A stretch of 64,000 nucleotides of DNA from Serratia ureilytica (GTDB taxonomy: Bacteria > Pseudomonadota > Gammaproteobacteria > Enterobacterales > Enterobacteriaceae): the NCBI RefSeq assembly GCF_013375155.1, contig NZ_JABXOF010000003.1:1-64000 (forward strand), written 5' to 3'. Under the pieces are notes generated by a model, which searched no databases, was not told the DNA's origin, and saw only the letters and a list, made by a program, of their open reading frames with translations. Below are positions 16,925 to 25,916 of this stretch, piece by piece (within the stretch, counting starts at the first letter, position 1; each line of letters begins with the position of its first letter). Made by a program: the position numbers and the translations under genes.

Positions 16925-18079
16925 ATGTCGGCAGAACAACGGGCGTTAACAGAACGGATCGCGGCGATCGATCAACAGGCGATGGCCGAAGGGCGCATCG
17001 TGGGCAGCGTGGTGCTGGTGGCGCGGCGGGGTGAAATTTGCTACGCCAGTGCGGCCGGTTATGCCGATCGCGAAGCGCGGCAACCGATGCGGCGAGAAAC
17101 GCAGTTTCGGCTGTCGTCGGTTTCCAAACCCTATACCACGCTGGCGGCGTTGCGCCTGATTGAACGAGGCAAGCTGAGCCTCGACGATGCGGTCAGCGAC
17201 TGGCTGCCGTGGTTTACACCGGCGCTGGCCGACGGCCGGTGCCCGACGATCAAGATTCGTCATTTGCTGAGTCATACCGCCGGGCTCGACTATCGGCTGA
17301 ACCAACCGCCGGCAGGCGTTTACCATCAGTTGGGGATCCAGGACGGCGTGGAGCTGTCGGCGTTGACGCTGGAGCAAAACCTGCGGCTGTTGGCGCAGGC
17401 GCCGTTGCTGTCGGAACCGGGCGCGCGCTTCAACTATTCGCTGGCGATCGACGTGCTCGGCGCGGTGCTGGAGCGAGTGACGGGCATGTCGCTGCCGCAG
17501 TTGTTTGTCGAATGGGTGGCGCGGCCGCTGGGGCTCGGCAATACCGCGTTCCATGCGACCCATGCCGCTAACCTGGCGACGCCTTATTACAATACGCCGC
17601 AGGGGCCGCGGCGCATGCCGGAAGGCGTGCGGATCGCCTTGCCGGAAGGCATGGCGGGGGGAGAAGTGACGTTCTCGCCGGCGCGCGCGCTTAACGTCGG
17701 AGCCTATCCCTCCGGCGGCGCGGGCATGGTCGGTGATGCCGACGACGTGCTGCGGCTGGTGGAGGCACTGCGCAGCGGCGGGCAGGGCATTTTGCAACCG
17801 GATACGGTGGCGTTGCTGCGTCACCCGCACGTCGGCGCCGAGGCGCAAACGCAAGGGCCGGGCTGGGGCTTCGGCTTTGGCGGCGCGCTGCTGGTGGATC
17901 CAGACGCTGCGCAGACGCCGCAGCATGCCGGTACCCTGACCTGGGGCGGCGTTTACGGCCACAGCTGGTTCTTTGATCCAGAGGCGCAGCTGAGCGTGGT
18001 TGTCTTGACCAATACCGCATTTGAGGGCATGTGTGGCCGCTACCCGCAGCAGATCCGCGATGCGGTTTATGCGGCGTAA
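16925..18079 (+). CDS. Serine hydrolase / beta-lactamase-fold esterase
   Basis: A 384-residue protein of the beta-lactamase/transpeptidase-like serine hydrolase family. The nucleophile motif is S65-V-S-K68 in FRLSSVSKPY. A tyrosine motif YSLAID is near residue 177, and WGGVYGHSWFFDP near the C-terminus corresponds to the third active-site motif with W/H-G replacing KTG. This combination is typical of EstB-type esterases and D-aminopeptidase-like proteins rather than true AmpC enzymes. No signal peptide is seen, so it is probably cytoplasmic. It is divergent from a LysR regulator and converges on ydgA. The substrate is unknown. Confidence 0.8.
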   Translation: MSAEQRALTERIAAIDQQAMAEGRIVGSVVLVARRGEICYASAAGYADREARQPMRRETQFRLSSVSKPYTTLAALRLIERGKLSLDDAVSDWLPWFTPALADGRCPTIKIRHLLSHTAGLDYRLNQPPAGVYHQLGIQDGVELSALTLEQNLRLLAQAPLLSEPGARFNYSLAIDVLGAVLERVTGMSLPQLFVEWVARPLGLGNTAFHATHAANLATPYYNTPQGPRRMPEGVRIALPEGMAGGEVTFSPARALNVGAYPSGGAGMVGDADDVLRLVEALRSGGQGILQPDTVALLRHPHVGAEAQTQGPGWGFGFGGALLVDPDAAQTPQHAGTLTWGGVYGHSWFFDPEAQLSVVVLTNTAFEGMCGRYPQQIRDAVYAA

Positions 18080-18080
18080 A

Positions 18081-18106
18081 TAAAAAGGGCCCCGCAGGGG
18101 GCCCTT
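18081..18106. terminator. Bidirectional terminator between the serine hydrolase gene and ydgA
   Basis: AAGGGCCCC (18085-18093) pairs perfectly with GGGGCCCTT (18098-18106) around GCAG. Read on the minus strand, the stem is followed by a run of five U after ydgA. Read on the plus strand, the U tract is short. It should therefore serve ydgA mainly. Confidence 0.85.
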
Positions 18107-18124
18107 GTTAAGGCTTTCAGGCGA

Positions 18125-19657
18125 TTACTGCGCCGGTGCCGGAGCGGGTTCCGCTTCCTGCGCCGGTTCAGCGTCTTCCGCCGGGGCGCCCAGCATGGCG
18201 AACTGGCTGATGAACTCCTGCAGCGACATTTTGTTGCCGTTCAGGTCAACCTGATTGTCAGCGTAGTGGAACTTGCTCGCGATCACGCCGTCTTTCTGGG
18301 TGGTCAGCTTGAACATCTGACCCATGGCAGCCAGGCCCTGCACTTGCTGCTGCGCCAGTTTCTGCGCGTCTTCCTCATTGTAACCCTGCAACAAGGCGGT
18401 CTTCGCGGTCACTTCGGTAGCCATCGCTTCCGGAATGGTCAGGCTGAGATCCAGCTTTTTAACCGCCTGAGCGATCACTTGATCCGGCGACTGTGCCGGG
18501 GAGGCGGCCTTGCTCGGATCGGTCATCGCCAGATCCAGCGTGAAGATGCTCTCACCCTTGCTGTTTTTCCAGCTCAGCGGGGCGATGCTGAGGCTTGGGT
18601 TGCCTTTCAGCAGCATCGGCAGGTTCTTTTGCAGCATCTCGGAGGTCTGCTGTTCGTAGACGTCCGGATCCAGGTTCTCGCCCTGCTGCAGCAGCGCCAT
18701 GGTTTGGCGGTTGTAGCTGTCGGAGAAGTCTTTCAGCGCCTTGCCGTCGACGTTGTCGATTTTCAGCGTCAGTTTACCGGCGCCGAAGTCGTTGCCCTGC
18801 ACCTTGAGCGCGTCCATGGTGTAATCGATCTGGCCGCCGATATTGCTGCTGCCTTGCTCGCCGAACTTGCTCACCAGATTGAAACCGTCCAACGCCACGG
18901 TGTCTTTACCGTCGATCGTCAGTTTGAACTGCTTCAGGGTCATCGTCTGATCGCCGAGCTTCACGCCGAACTTGCTTTCGTTGCTGTTGCCTTTCAGGTT
19001 GAAGCCCTGGAAGGTGATCTGCTCGTTTTGGCCGAATTCGTTCGGGCTGGCGAACACGATAGTGTCGCTATTGGCGTCCAGCGCGATTTTTTTCAGATCG
19101 CGGGACACGTCGGCGTCAATGGTGGCGCCGCTGAATTTCAGCGAAGATTTATCCTTCTGGTAGTCCAGTGGGATAAAGTCGATGGTGGACGCAGTATCGC
19201 CGCTGTACGAGATGCGCGAATCGGCGGTAAACAGCGATTTGCCTTTGGTGGTTTCAAACAGGCCTTTCACCGCCGGGGTGTTTTCCAGCTCGGTATGCAC
19301 CGACGCCATGCTCGGCAGCAGGTTGAATTTTTTCAGCTGCGCGAACGGGAACGGACCGTGATCGATGGTTTCCAGGAACGCCACTTCTTCACCGGCTTTC
19401 AGCGCCGCGTTTTCGCTGGTATCCGTGCCATCGGAACGCAGCACATAACGCACTTTACTGCTGAACAGGCCGCGCTGGTAATTTTCATAGCTCAGCTTGA
19501 CGCCGGCTTTCGGCAGATAGGCTTTCAGTTGGCCGTTGGCGTTGTCGACGACTTCGCCCATGTGCTGCTCGATCTGTTTCCCGGTGTACCAGGATGCCCC
19601 GGTCCATGCTGCGCCAAGAACGACAATGACGCTGACAGCGACTAACGATTTTTTCAT
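18125..19657 (-). CDS. ydgA: YdgA family protein (DUF945)
   Basis: A 510-residue protein with an N-terminal hydrophobic segment (residues 5-22) that is a signal peptide or membrane anchor, then a long beta-rich periplasmic region matching DUF945. It ends in a Glu/Ala/Pro-rich tail (DAEPAQEAEPAPAPAQ). E. coli YdgA sits next to manA as here and is described as an inner-membrane-associated protein of unclear function. The ATG at 19657 is the only start that gives the complete leader segment. A strong hairpin follows the gene. Confidence 0.9.
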   Translation of the reverse strand: MKKSLVAVSVIVVLGAAWTGASWYTGKQIEQHMGEVVDNANGQLKAYLPKAGVKLSYENYQRGLFSSKVRYVLRSDGTDTSENAALKAGEEVAFLETIDHGPFPFAQLKKFNLLPSMASVHTELENTPAVKGLFETTKGKSLFTADSRISYSGDTASTIDFIPLDYQKDKSSLKFSGATIDADVSRDLKKIALDANSDTIVFASPNEFGQNEQITFQGFNLKGNSNESKFGVKLGDQTMTLKQFKLTIDGKDTVALDGFNLVSKFGEQGSSNIGGQIDYTMDALKVQGNDFGAGKLTLKIDNVDGKALKDFSDSYNRQTMALLQQGENLDPDVYEQQTSEMLQKNLPMLLKGNPSLSIAPLSWKNSKGESIFTLDLAMTDPSKAASPAQSPDQVIAQAVKKLDLSLTIPEAMATEVTAKTALLQGYNEEDAQKLAQQQVQGLAAMGQMFKLTTQKDGVIASKFHYADNQVDLNGNKMSLQEFISQFAMLGAPAEDAEPAQEAEPAPAPAQ

Positions 19658-19798
19658 AGCTCTGTTTCATCCTTTTTTCTTATAACCCTCCGTTGCGAGG
19701 GAGGGGGCAAATGTGGGCCGACAAAAAACGCCCGCAGGCGTTTAATTGTGGGGGCAGCTCTCGCTTTCAGCAAGCAATTTGCTGAAATTTATCAACGG

Positions 19799-20977
19799 TT
19801 AGGCCAGTTGGTTATAAACCCTGGCGATACGGCCGCTGCCGCTGACGTTGACCGGCGATTCGAAGGCGCCGATAAAGCAGGATTCACCCGGTTTGAGCGT
19901 CAGGCGCTGCCCGGATTTTTCCAGCGTCGCTTCGCCGCTGACGCAGAACACGATAGCCGCGCTCCGTTGCGCGAGCGCCTGCGGCGCGGCGGTCAAATCG
20001 TGCAGCGAGAAGGCGAAATCTTCCACCGGGATCGGGAAGAACAGTTCGTTGCCGCGCCGCTCCGGTTGGGTCAGCAGGCCGGACGCCGGCTGCGGGCGGA
20101 ACTGCAGGTTGGCCAGCAGCTCGGGCACGTCGATAAATTTCGGCGTCAGGCCGGCGCGCAGCACGTTGTCCGAGTTGGCCATCACCTCCAGCGCCACGCC
20201 TTTCAGGTAGGCGTGCGGCGTTTCGGCATACAGGAACATCGCCTCGCCCGGCGCGAGCTGCACCACGTTCAGCAGCAGCGGTGAGAACAGACCGCTGTCG
20301 TCCGGATAGAAACCGGCGATGAAGCGCACGGTATCCCAGGGTTCACCCTGCTGGTTGTTGAGCGCGGCTTTCAGCACGCCGAGCGCCAGCGACTTTTGCT
20401 CGCCGCTCATCGTCAACAGGCTGGCGAACAGGGTAGACAGATGGGCGGTGTCCGGCTGCTGCAGGAAGGTGGCGATATCGTGGTGCGCGCCGGCGATCGG
20501 TTGCAGCAGGGAGACGATATCGGTCAGTTCGCGAAAGCCGTTCATCGCCAGGAACGGCGTCAGGGCGAAGACCAGCTCGGGCTTGTGATTGGGATCTTTA
20601 TAGTTGCGTTCGGCGGCGCTCAGCGGGATGCCGGCGGCGTTCTCTTTCGCGAAGCCGATCTCGGCCGCCGCTTTGCTCGGGTGGACCTGGATAGACAGCG
20701 GTTGATCGGCGCAGAGCACTTTAAACAGGAACGGCAACTCGCCAAAGCGGCTGGCGACGTCAGCGCCCAACTGCTTTGGCTGGTCTTCATCGATAAGACA
20801 GCGCAGCGAACGCAGTGCGCCATCGGCGCCGGGCACGCGGGAAGGGCTCTTGGGATGCGCGCCCATCCACAGTTCGGCCATCGGCTGATTATCCGGGTTG
20901 GCGATGCCGTAAAGACGGGTCAGCGCATCGTGGCTGCCCCAGGCGTAATTCTGTACCGCGTTGGTCATTTTTTGCAT
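19799..20977 (-). CDS. manA: Mannose-6-phosphate isomerase, class I
   Basis: Interconverts mannose-6-phosphate and fructose-6-phosphate, linking mannose use and GDP-mannose supply to glycolysis. The 392-residue sequence carries the type I zinc-isomerase motifs: NAVQNYAWGS at the N-terminus, QPMAELWMGAHPKSPS, LSIQVHPSK with metal-binding residues, and PHAYLKG. The ATG at 20977 (MQKMTNAVQ) is chosen because it aligns with E. coli ManA and has AAAGGA upstream; an ATG at 21001 adds eight unsupported residues. It is followed by ydgA in the same direction with a 141-base gap. Confidence 0.96.
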   Translation of the reverse strand: MQKMTNAVQNYAWGSHDALTRLYGIANPDNQPMAELWMGAHPKSPSRVPGADGALRSLRCLIDEDQPKQLGADVASRFGELPFLFKVLCADQPLSIQVHPSKAAAEIGFAKENAAGIPLSAAERNYKDPNHKPELVFALTPFLAMNGFRELTDIVSLLQPIAGAHHDIATFLQQPDTAHLSTLFASLLTMSGEQKSLALGVLKAALNNQQGEPWDTVRFIAGFYPDDSGLFSPLLLNVVQLAPGEAMFLYAETPHAYLKGVALEVMANSDNVLRAGLTPKFIDVPELLANLQFRPQPASGLLTQPERRGNELFFPIPVEDFAFSLHDLTAAPQALAQRSAAIVFCVSGEATLEKSGQRLTLKPGESCFIGAFESPVNVSGSGRIARVYNQLA

Positions 20978-21453
20978 GTCGATAAACGTCCTTTGCGTCA
21001 TTGCCGCACTAATGGCAATAACTTACTGATTTTATACGATTCGCTTCATCTGTGCCGACAACCATCATACGCCCGCGTCGGCAGGAACCCTCATGGGCGC
21101 GATCAAAACAACGCCGGATAAGGTTGCGTCCGGCCACGCGGCCAGAGTATAGCGTGATAACGATCGGCGTCTCAAATGGCTCACCGGCCTCAAGAGGGCC
21201 CGATAAATCCGCCAATCGATCGTTGATTGTAGGGAAAGAAATTATTGCCGACAGCGCAGGCTTTCTACGTCATTATTTATTTATCGGCATGTCAAAGTAT
21301 GTCGGCGGAATTTATTTTTTACCTTCTGAGCCATTCCCTTATTATTATTTTTGCGCCAAGTCGGGCGATCACACGCCGAGCTTAAACCTGAACGACAGAC
21401 CGCTTTACCGTAGCCGTTAACGAGTCGATTTAACGAAATGAGAGGTCTGTTGC
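20978..21453. other. Intergenic region upstream of manA
   Basis: No convincing gene is seen in these 476 bases. The left half carries the probable manA promoter. A CAATC/GATTG inverted repeat around a 7-base spacer lies at 21213-21229. The right half (21235-21420) is A/T-richer and could hold a promoter or small RNA, but nothing specific can be supported. Confidence 0.6.
21146..21175 (-). promoter_or_regulatory. Probable sigma-70 promoter of manA
   Basis: On the minus strand TTGAGA (21175-21170) and TATACT (21151-21146) are 18 bases apart, each differing from consensus at one position. Transcription would start near 21139, giving a leader of about 160 bases before manA. Confidence 0.5.
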
Positions 21454-21786
21454 ATGAAAAAATGGTTGCTGTTGTTGGGGCTTTGCACCGGGGCGGCCCA
21501 GGGGGCGGTGATCGTCACCTATCCCTACGCGGCCCCGCGCGCCGTGGTGGTAACGCCGGCGCCGATCGTCGTTGCGCCCGCACCGGTCGCGCTTCCCGCC
21601 GTGACTGCACCCGTGGCACATCCGCTGGCGCTCACCGCCGGCGCGGTGGCGACCGGGGCGTATCGCCATAATGAACGGCAGGATGCCTACGATGAGATCA
21701 ATCATTTGCAACAGCAGCGGATCGATGAACTCAATCACTTACAGGCGCAGCGCATCAATAATTTTAATTCGCGTCACGCGCGTTAA
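21454..21786 (+). CDS. Small secreted Ala/Val/Pro-rich protein
   Basis: A 110-residue protein of unknown function. Residues 1-18 (MKKWLLLLGLCTGAAQGA) form a clear signal peptide. Residues 19-65 are rich in Ala, Pro and Val, with APAPIVVAPAPVALPAV-type segments. The C-terminal part contains two consecutive 11-residue units, EINHLQQQRID and ELNHLQAQRIN, likely helical and amphipathic. The ATG at 21454 has AGAGG 8 bases upstream, which supports translation. It stands alone upstream of fumC. It may be a periplasmic or cell-surface protein, but no family can be named. Confidence 0.7.
   Translation: MKKWLLLLGLCTGAAQGAVIVTYPYAAPRAVVVTPAPIVVAPAPVALPAVTAPVAHPLALTAGAVATGAYRHNERQDAYDEINHLQQQRIDELNHLQAQRINNFNSRHAR
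21694..21759 (+). repeat. Two 33-base coding repeats in the small secreted protein gene
   Basis: Bases 21694-21726 and 21727-21759 encode EINHLQQQRID and ELNHLQAQRIN. The protein repeats match at 8 of 11 positions while the codons have diverged, indicating selection on the peptide rather than a recent duplication. Confidence 0.75.
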
Positions 21787-21934
21787 TTTCATCTCCGCGT
21801 TTATTATCCCGGTTCTTTCTTCGCCTTTATTTCGGCGCGGGTTAACCGACGGCAAATAACCGCGTCATGAATGGGTAAAAGAGATGAATCGTGCTGTGAG
21901 ATAACTCTCTTAATGCGAATAGTTATTATGTCAC

Positions 21935-21974
21935 TATACTGGGAATGCGTGCCGACGGGGGGTAGCGCGTCGGC
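21935..21974 (+). promoter_or_regulatory. fumC promoter -10 and leader hairpin
   Basis: A perfect TATACT -10 lies at 21935-21940 with no recognisable -35, as expected for an activator-dependent promoter. In E. coli fumC is activated by SoxS/MarA/Rob; I could not find a convincing soxbox. The leader contains GCCGACG (21951-21957) pairing with CGTCGGC (21968-21974). Confidence 0.45.
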
Positions 21975-22014
21975 CTAACCCTACAATTTTAGGAATTATG
22001 CTAAGGAGACAATG

Positions 22015-23412
22015 ATGGCAGGCGTTCGTATCGAAAAAGACTCCATGGGCCCCATCGAAGTACCGGCCGACAAGCTGTGGGGCGCACAGACCCAGCGCTC
22101 ATTGGCGCATTTCCGCATTTCCTCCGAAAAGATGCCGACCGCGCTGATCCATGCGCTGGCGTTGACCAAACGCGCCGCCGCGCAGGTGAACGTGGACCTG
22201 GGGCTGCTGCCGGCCGAGCGGGGCGCCGCCATCATCAACGCTGCCGACGAAGTGCTGGCGGGCAGACATGCCGACCAGTTCCCGCTGTCCATCTGGCAAA
22301 CCGGCTCCGGCACTCAGACCAACATGAACATGAACGAAGTGTTGGCCAACCGCGCCAGCGAGCTGCTGGGCGGCGTGCGCGGTGAAGAGCGCAAGGTGCA
22401 TCCGAACGACGACGTCAATAAAAGTCAGAGCTCCAACGACGTGTTTCCCACCGCGATGCACGTGGCGGCGGTGATTGCGCTGCGCGAGCACCTGATCCCC
22501 GAGCTGAAAGTGCTGCACAAGACGCTGAGCGACAAGGCAGAAGCCTACCGCGACATCGTCAAAATCGGCCGCACACACCTGCAGGACGCCACGCCGCTGA
22601 CGCTGGGCCAGGAAATCTCCGGCTGGGCGGCGATGCTGGCGCACAATCTGAAACACATCGAAGACAGCATCCCGCACATCGCCGAGCTGGCGCTGGGCGG
22701 CACGGCGGTCGGCACTGGCCTGAATACCCATCCGGAGTACGCGGTGCGCGTCGCTAAAGCGCTGGCGGAATTGACCCATCAGCCGTTCGTCACCGCGCCG
22801 AACAAGTTCGAAGCGTTGGCGACCTGCGATGCGCTGGTGCAGGGGCACGGCGCGCTGAAAGGGCTGGCGGCTTCGCTGATGAAGATCGCCAACGACGTGC
22901 GCTGGCTAGCGTCCGGCCCGCGCTGCGGCATCGGCGAGATCTCGATCCCGGAGAACGAGCCGGGCAGCTCCATCATGCCGGGCAAGGTCAACCCGACCCA
23001 GTGCGAAGCAATGACCATGCTGTGCGCGCAGGTGCTGGGCAACGACGTGGCGGTGAATATCGGCGGCGCTTCCGGCAACTTCGAGCTGAACGTGTTCCGC
23101 CCGATGGTGATCCACAACTACCTGCAGTCGATCCGCCTGCTGGCCGACGGTATGCAGGGCTTCAACGAGCACTGCGCGGTGGGCATCGAACCGAACCGCG
23201 ATCGCATCACCCAGTTGCTGAATGAATCGCTGATGCTGGTGACGGCGCTCAACACCCATATCGGTTATGACAAAGCGGCGGAAATCGCCAAGAAAGCGCA
23301 CAAGGAAGGGCTGACGTTGAAAGCCGCGGCGCTGAAGCTCGGCTATCTGACCGAAGCGCAGTTCGATGAATGGGTGCGCCCGGAGGCGATGGTCGGCAGC
23401 ATGCAGAAATAA
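22015..23412 (+). CDS. fumC: Class II fumarate hydratase FumC
   Basis: Oxygen-stable, iron-independent fumarase that hydrates fumarate to malate in the TCA cycle. The 465-residue sequence has the superfamily signature [11 protein letters not shown] and the active-site blocks [13 protein letters not shown] and [21 protein letters not shown] codons occur at 22012 and 22015; the second leaves 6 bases after AAGGAG and is preferred. In this window it is also the natural sink for the fumarate made by the nic pathway. No fumA lies next to it, unlike E. coli. A strong terminator follows. Confidence 0.97.
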   Translation: MAGVRIEKDSMGPIEVPADKLWGAQTQRSLAHFRISSEKMPTALIHALALTKRAAAQVNVDLGLLPAERGAAIINAADEVLAGRHADQFPLSIWQTGSGTQTNMNMNEVLANRASELLGGVRGEERKVHPNDDVNKSQSSNDVFPTAMHVAAVIALREHLIPELKVLHKTLSDKAEAYRDIVKIGRTHLQDATPLTLGQEISGWAAMLAHNLKHIEDSIPHIAELALGGTAVGTGLNTHPEYAVRVAKALAELTHQPFVTAPNKFEALATCDALVQGHGALKGLAASLMKIANDVRWLASGPRCGIGEISIPENEPGSSIMPGKVNPTQCEAMTMLCAQVLGNDVAVNIGGASGNFELNVFRPMVIHNYLQSIRLLADGMQGFNEHCAVGIEPNRDRITQLLNESLMLVTALNTHIGYDKAAEIAKKAHKEGLTLKAAALKLGYLTEAQFDEWVRPEAMVGSMQK

Positions 23413-23431
23413 TTGATCTGTGAGGCAACCG

Positions 23432-23459
23432 GGGGCTTACTGAGGTAAGCCCCTTTTTT
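23432..23459 (+). terminator. Intrinsic terminator after fumC
   Basis: GGGGCTTAC (23432-23440) pairs perfectly with GTAAGCCCC (23445-23453) around TGAG and is followed by six T, a textbook rho-independent terminator 20 bases after the stop codon. Confidence 0.95.
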
Positions 23460-23473
23460 ATGGAGAAATTAAG

Positions 23474-24163
23474 ATGTCGCGCGCACAACGTTTACTCGAT
23501 CTGATGCAGCTGTTGCGCAGCCACCGCTATCCGGTGGCGGGCCATGCGTTGGCGCAGACGCTGGGCATCAGCATGCGTACGCTTTACCGCGATATCGCCA
23601 CGCTGCAGCAGCAGGGAGCGGAGATCGTCGGCGAAGCGGGGCTCGGCTATGTGCTGCGCCCCGGTTTTATGCTGCCGCCGCTGATGTTCTCGCAAGCGGA
23701 AATAGAAGCGCTGGTGCTGGGCATGCGCTGGGTCAGCCGCCGCGGCGACAGCCAGTTGGCGAGCGCCGCGGGCCAGGCGCTCGCCAAGATCGCCGACGTG
23801 CTGCCGACGGCGCTGCGGGAGGAGCTGGAGGCCAACACGCTGCTTATCGCACCGGCTCAGTCGCCGCCGGTGGCGGATGAGATGCGGGTGTTAATCCGTG
23901 ACAGCATCCGCCGCGAGCGCAAGCTGCATATCGACTATCTCGACCTGGCGGGGCAGCGCAGCGAACGCCTGCTGTGGCCCTTTGCGCTGGGCTTTTTCGA
24001 CCAGTTCCAGATGCTGGTTGCCTGGTGTGAGTTGCGTCAGGCCTTTCGTCATTTTCGCCTCGATCGCATTCAGGCCGCCACGCCGCTTGAACAGCGTTAT
24101 CCGCATGGCCGGCGGCGACTGTTGAAAGAGTGGCGGTTGAGCGAAGGCATTGCGGAACAATAA
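23474..24163 (+). CDS. HTH/WYL-domain transcriptional regulator (YafY type)
   Basis: A 229-residue regulator. The N-terminal helix-turn-helix region includes VAGHALAQTLGISMRTLYRDIATLQQQG (key part LGISMRTLYRD, residues 30-40). A C-terminal WYL-type domain covers about residues 135-225, with HIDYLDLAGQRSERLLWPFAL and an aromatic W-C-E-L segment. Proteins of this type often regulate the gene beside them in response to a small ligand. It begins 15 bases after the fumC terminator, preceded by GGAG, and is followed by a VOC-family gene 90 bases downstream, which is the natural candidate target. The ligand is unknown. Confidence 0.83.
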   Translation: MSRAQRLLDLMQLLRSHRYPVAGHALAQTLGISMRTLYRDIATLQQQGAEIVGEAGLGYVLRPGFMLPPLMFSQAEIEALVLGMRWVSRRGDSQLASAAGQALAKIADVLPTALREELEANTLLIAPAQSPPVADEMRVLIRDSIRRERKLHIDYLDLAGQRSERLLWPFALGFFDQFQMLVAWCELRQAFRHFRLDRIQAATPLEQRYPHGRRRLLKEWRLSEGIAEQ

Positions 24164-24253
24164 CGACACGCTGCTGCCATAAACTGTCAGTCGCCTCCTT
24201 TAGTCTGTGCCTATCGGGAACCAACCGGTTCCCATCACCCAGAGGACAGACCG

Positions 24254-24622
24254 ATGACCCTTCCCAGCATGACCCTGCTTTACGTCGATAACCCGCTCAA
24301 CAGCGCCGCCTTTTATCAACGCCTGCTGGGGCAGGCGCCGGTAGAGCTTTCTCCCGGCTTTGCCCTGTTCGTGCTCAACAACGGCTTCAAGCTCGGGATG
24401 TGGGCCAAACAGGGGGTAAAACCCGCCGCCACGCTGACCGGCGGCGGCGGTGAACTGGGCTTTTTATGCCAGGATCCGCAAGAGGTGGAGGCGCGCTATA
24501 ACCAGTGGCGCGAGCTCGGGCTGCCTATCGAGCAAACGCCAACCGAAATGGAATTCGGCTACACCTTTGTGGCGCGGGATCCGGACGGTCATCGCCTGCG
24601 GGTATATGCCCTCAGCGAGTAG
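24254..24622 (+). CDS. VOC-family protein (glyoxalase/dioxygenase fold)
   Basis: A 122-residue protein with the vicinal oxygen chelate fold. It opens with [21 protein letters not shown] and ends with [20 protein letters not shown], the paired beta-alpha-beta motifs of the family. Such proteins include glyoxalases, ring-cleavage enzymes and antibiotic-binding resistance proteins; the sequence does not distinguish them. AGAGGACAG lies just before the ATG. It probably works with the upstream WYL regulator. Its last 11 bases overlap the 3' end of convergent tus. Confidence 0.8.
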   Translation: MTLPSMTLLYVDNPLNSAAFYQRLLGQAPVELSPGFALFVLNNGFKLGMWAKQGVKPAATLTGGGGELGFLCQDPQEVEARYNQWRELGLPIEQTPTEMEFGYTFVARDPDGHRLRVYALSE

Positions 24623-25550
24623 TGCCGTCGGTATACAGGTGCAGGCGCGGCACCAGCAGCCGCAGCGGCCTGGCGTCGGGTTTGTAGCGATGCTTTACTG
24701 CGTCGGCGTCGTAGTTGAGCAGTTCGCCGATCTTCGGCACCGCAGCGCCGCTTTCAACCTGACACAGGGCGATCAGCGGCAGCGGGCAGGGGTGTTGCAC
24801 CTGCTTTTGCTGCTGCTGATACCACACGCGGGCGATCGGCTGCACTTTGACCGGCCGCTTGATTTTCAACGTCGCATGCTGCGGCAGACGGCTGACATCG
24901 TCTATTTCGCGGCTGACCAGGGCGGCCCACTGTTCACGGCTGTGCGGCGGCACCGCGCGGCCGGCTTTCAGACTTTTCTCCAGCTGCGCCAGGATGTCGT
25001 CCCGTTTGACGTTTTTGATGATGTGCTTGTTGGCCCAGCCGAAGCGCACCGAGTCGGGATTGGTCAGGGCGGTGAGGGTGCGGTAGGCGCTGAGGGTAAT
25101 CAGCCCGTGCAAATGGGTGTGCACGAATTCGAAACGCTGCTCCGGCGCCAGGCCGGAATCGACGGTGATAATCTGCTCCAGTTCGCCTTTCAGGCGGTTG
25201 ATCAGCGCCAGCTGCGCCTGCAGCGCCTGATACTCCGGTTGCTCCACCGCCAGACAGATGACGCCGGGCAGGCGCACGGCGGCCTTGCTGCTGACATTCT
25301 CACGGTTATGGTGGATGAAGAGCCGCTGATAGTGTTCCAGCGCCAGATCGCGCGCCGCTTGCCCCACATGCTGCTCGACCGCGATATGCGAAATGGCCTG
25401 ATGTTCCTGGCCTTTTTCTACCTCCGGCAGGCTGAACACCCGCGCCGCCAGCAGCCGCAGCGGGGTTATCTGCTGCTGCAATGCGCCGAGGGCTTGCTCC
25501 AGTTCGGCAAAGCAGGCGTTCATCCGGCCAATCACATCGTATTTGCTCAT
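24612..25550 (-). CDS. tus: Tus, replication terminus-binding protein
   Basis: Tus binds Ter sites and blocks replication forks in one direction. The 312-residue product carries the Tus core, for example [24 protein letters not shown] (key part [10 protein letters not shown]) and the C-terminal [16 protein letters not shown] codons lie at 25553 and 25550; the latter leaves a better distance to AGGGG and is preferred. A Ter site lies directly upstream, 13 bases from the start, as at E. coli tus/TerB, so autorepression is expected. It places the window in the terminus region of the chromosome. Confidence 0.96.
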   Translation of the reverse strand: MSKYDVIGRMNACFAELEQALGALQQQITPLRLLAARVFSLPEVEKGQEHQAISHIAVEQHVGQAARDLALEHYQRLFIHHNRENVSSKAAVRLPGVICLAVEQPEYQALQAQLALINRLKGELEQIITVDSGLAPEQRFEFVHTHLHGLITLSAYRTLTALTNPDSVRFGWANKHIIKNVKRDDILAQLEKSLKAGRAVPPHSREQWAALVSREIDDVSRLPQHATLKIKRPVKVQPIARVWYQQQQKQVQHPCPLPLIALCQVESGAAVPKIGELLNYDADAVKHRYKPDARPLRLLVPRLHLYTDGTTR

Positions 25551-25562
25551 CATATGCCCCTA

Positions 25563-25580
25563 TTTTAGTTACAACATACT
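25563..25580 (-). promoter_or_regulatory. Ter site at tus
   Basis: Read on the minus strand, 25580-25563 is AGTATGTTGTAACTAAAA, which contains the E. coli Ter core GTATGTTGTAACTA without mismatch. By E. coli convention it should stop forks moving leftward (towards lower coordinates) and let rightward forks pass. Overlap with the tus promoter region implies autoregulation. Confidence 0.93.
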
Positions 25581-25916
25581 ATAGGAGAGTAGCAGGTTGG
25601 GGGCAACATCGGCAATGGGACAATACTCGGCTTAACTGCCCACCCGGCTTACCAGGGGGAAATAGGGCGGGCAGCAGGGGGAATTCTCTCGCTCGTCTGC
25701 TACGCATGCGGGCAAGTGTGATTGTCGAAAATAAACCTGGTCTTCTTATGGTTTTGATTCAATGGCGGATTTTTTCCTATTCGTTTGTCTTCTGTTTAAT
25801 CCATTTCCCGTTTGCCGTTGTCCAAACGCTGGAACAAACAGAATGGCAGGACGCTATGAGCCCTTGGGGTTATCTTTTCTTCTGTCATTAACGGGTGCTT
25901 TAACAGGAGGTTTACT
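25581..25916. other. Intergenic region between tus and the GH3 gene
   Basis: About 335 bases with no supported gene. The part from 25720 onward is noticeably more A/T-rich than its surroundings. Short open frames from 25748 and 25762 have no ribosome site. The segment presumably holds the promoter of the GH3 gene, whose AGGAGG lies at 25905-25910; no clear -35/-10 pair could be chosen. Confidence 0.55.

Noticed and set aside
21009-21215. 68-codon minus-strand frame upstream of manA
   Set aside because: It overlaps the likely manA promoter and shows no recognisable features.
25748-25891. Possible 47-residue leader peptide before the GH3 gene
   Set aside because: No Shine-Dalgarno sequence and no codon run that would suggest attenuation.
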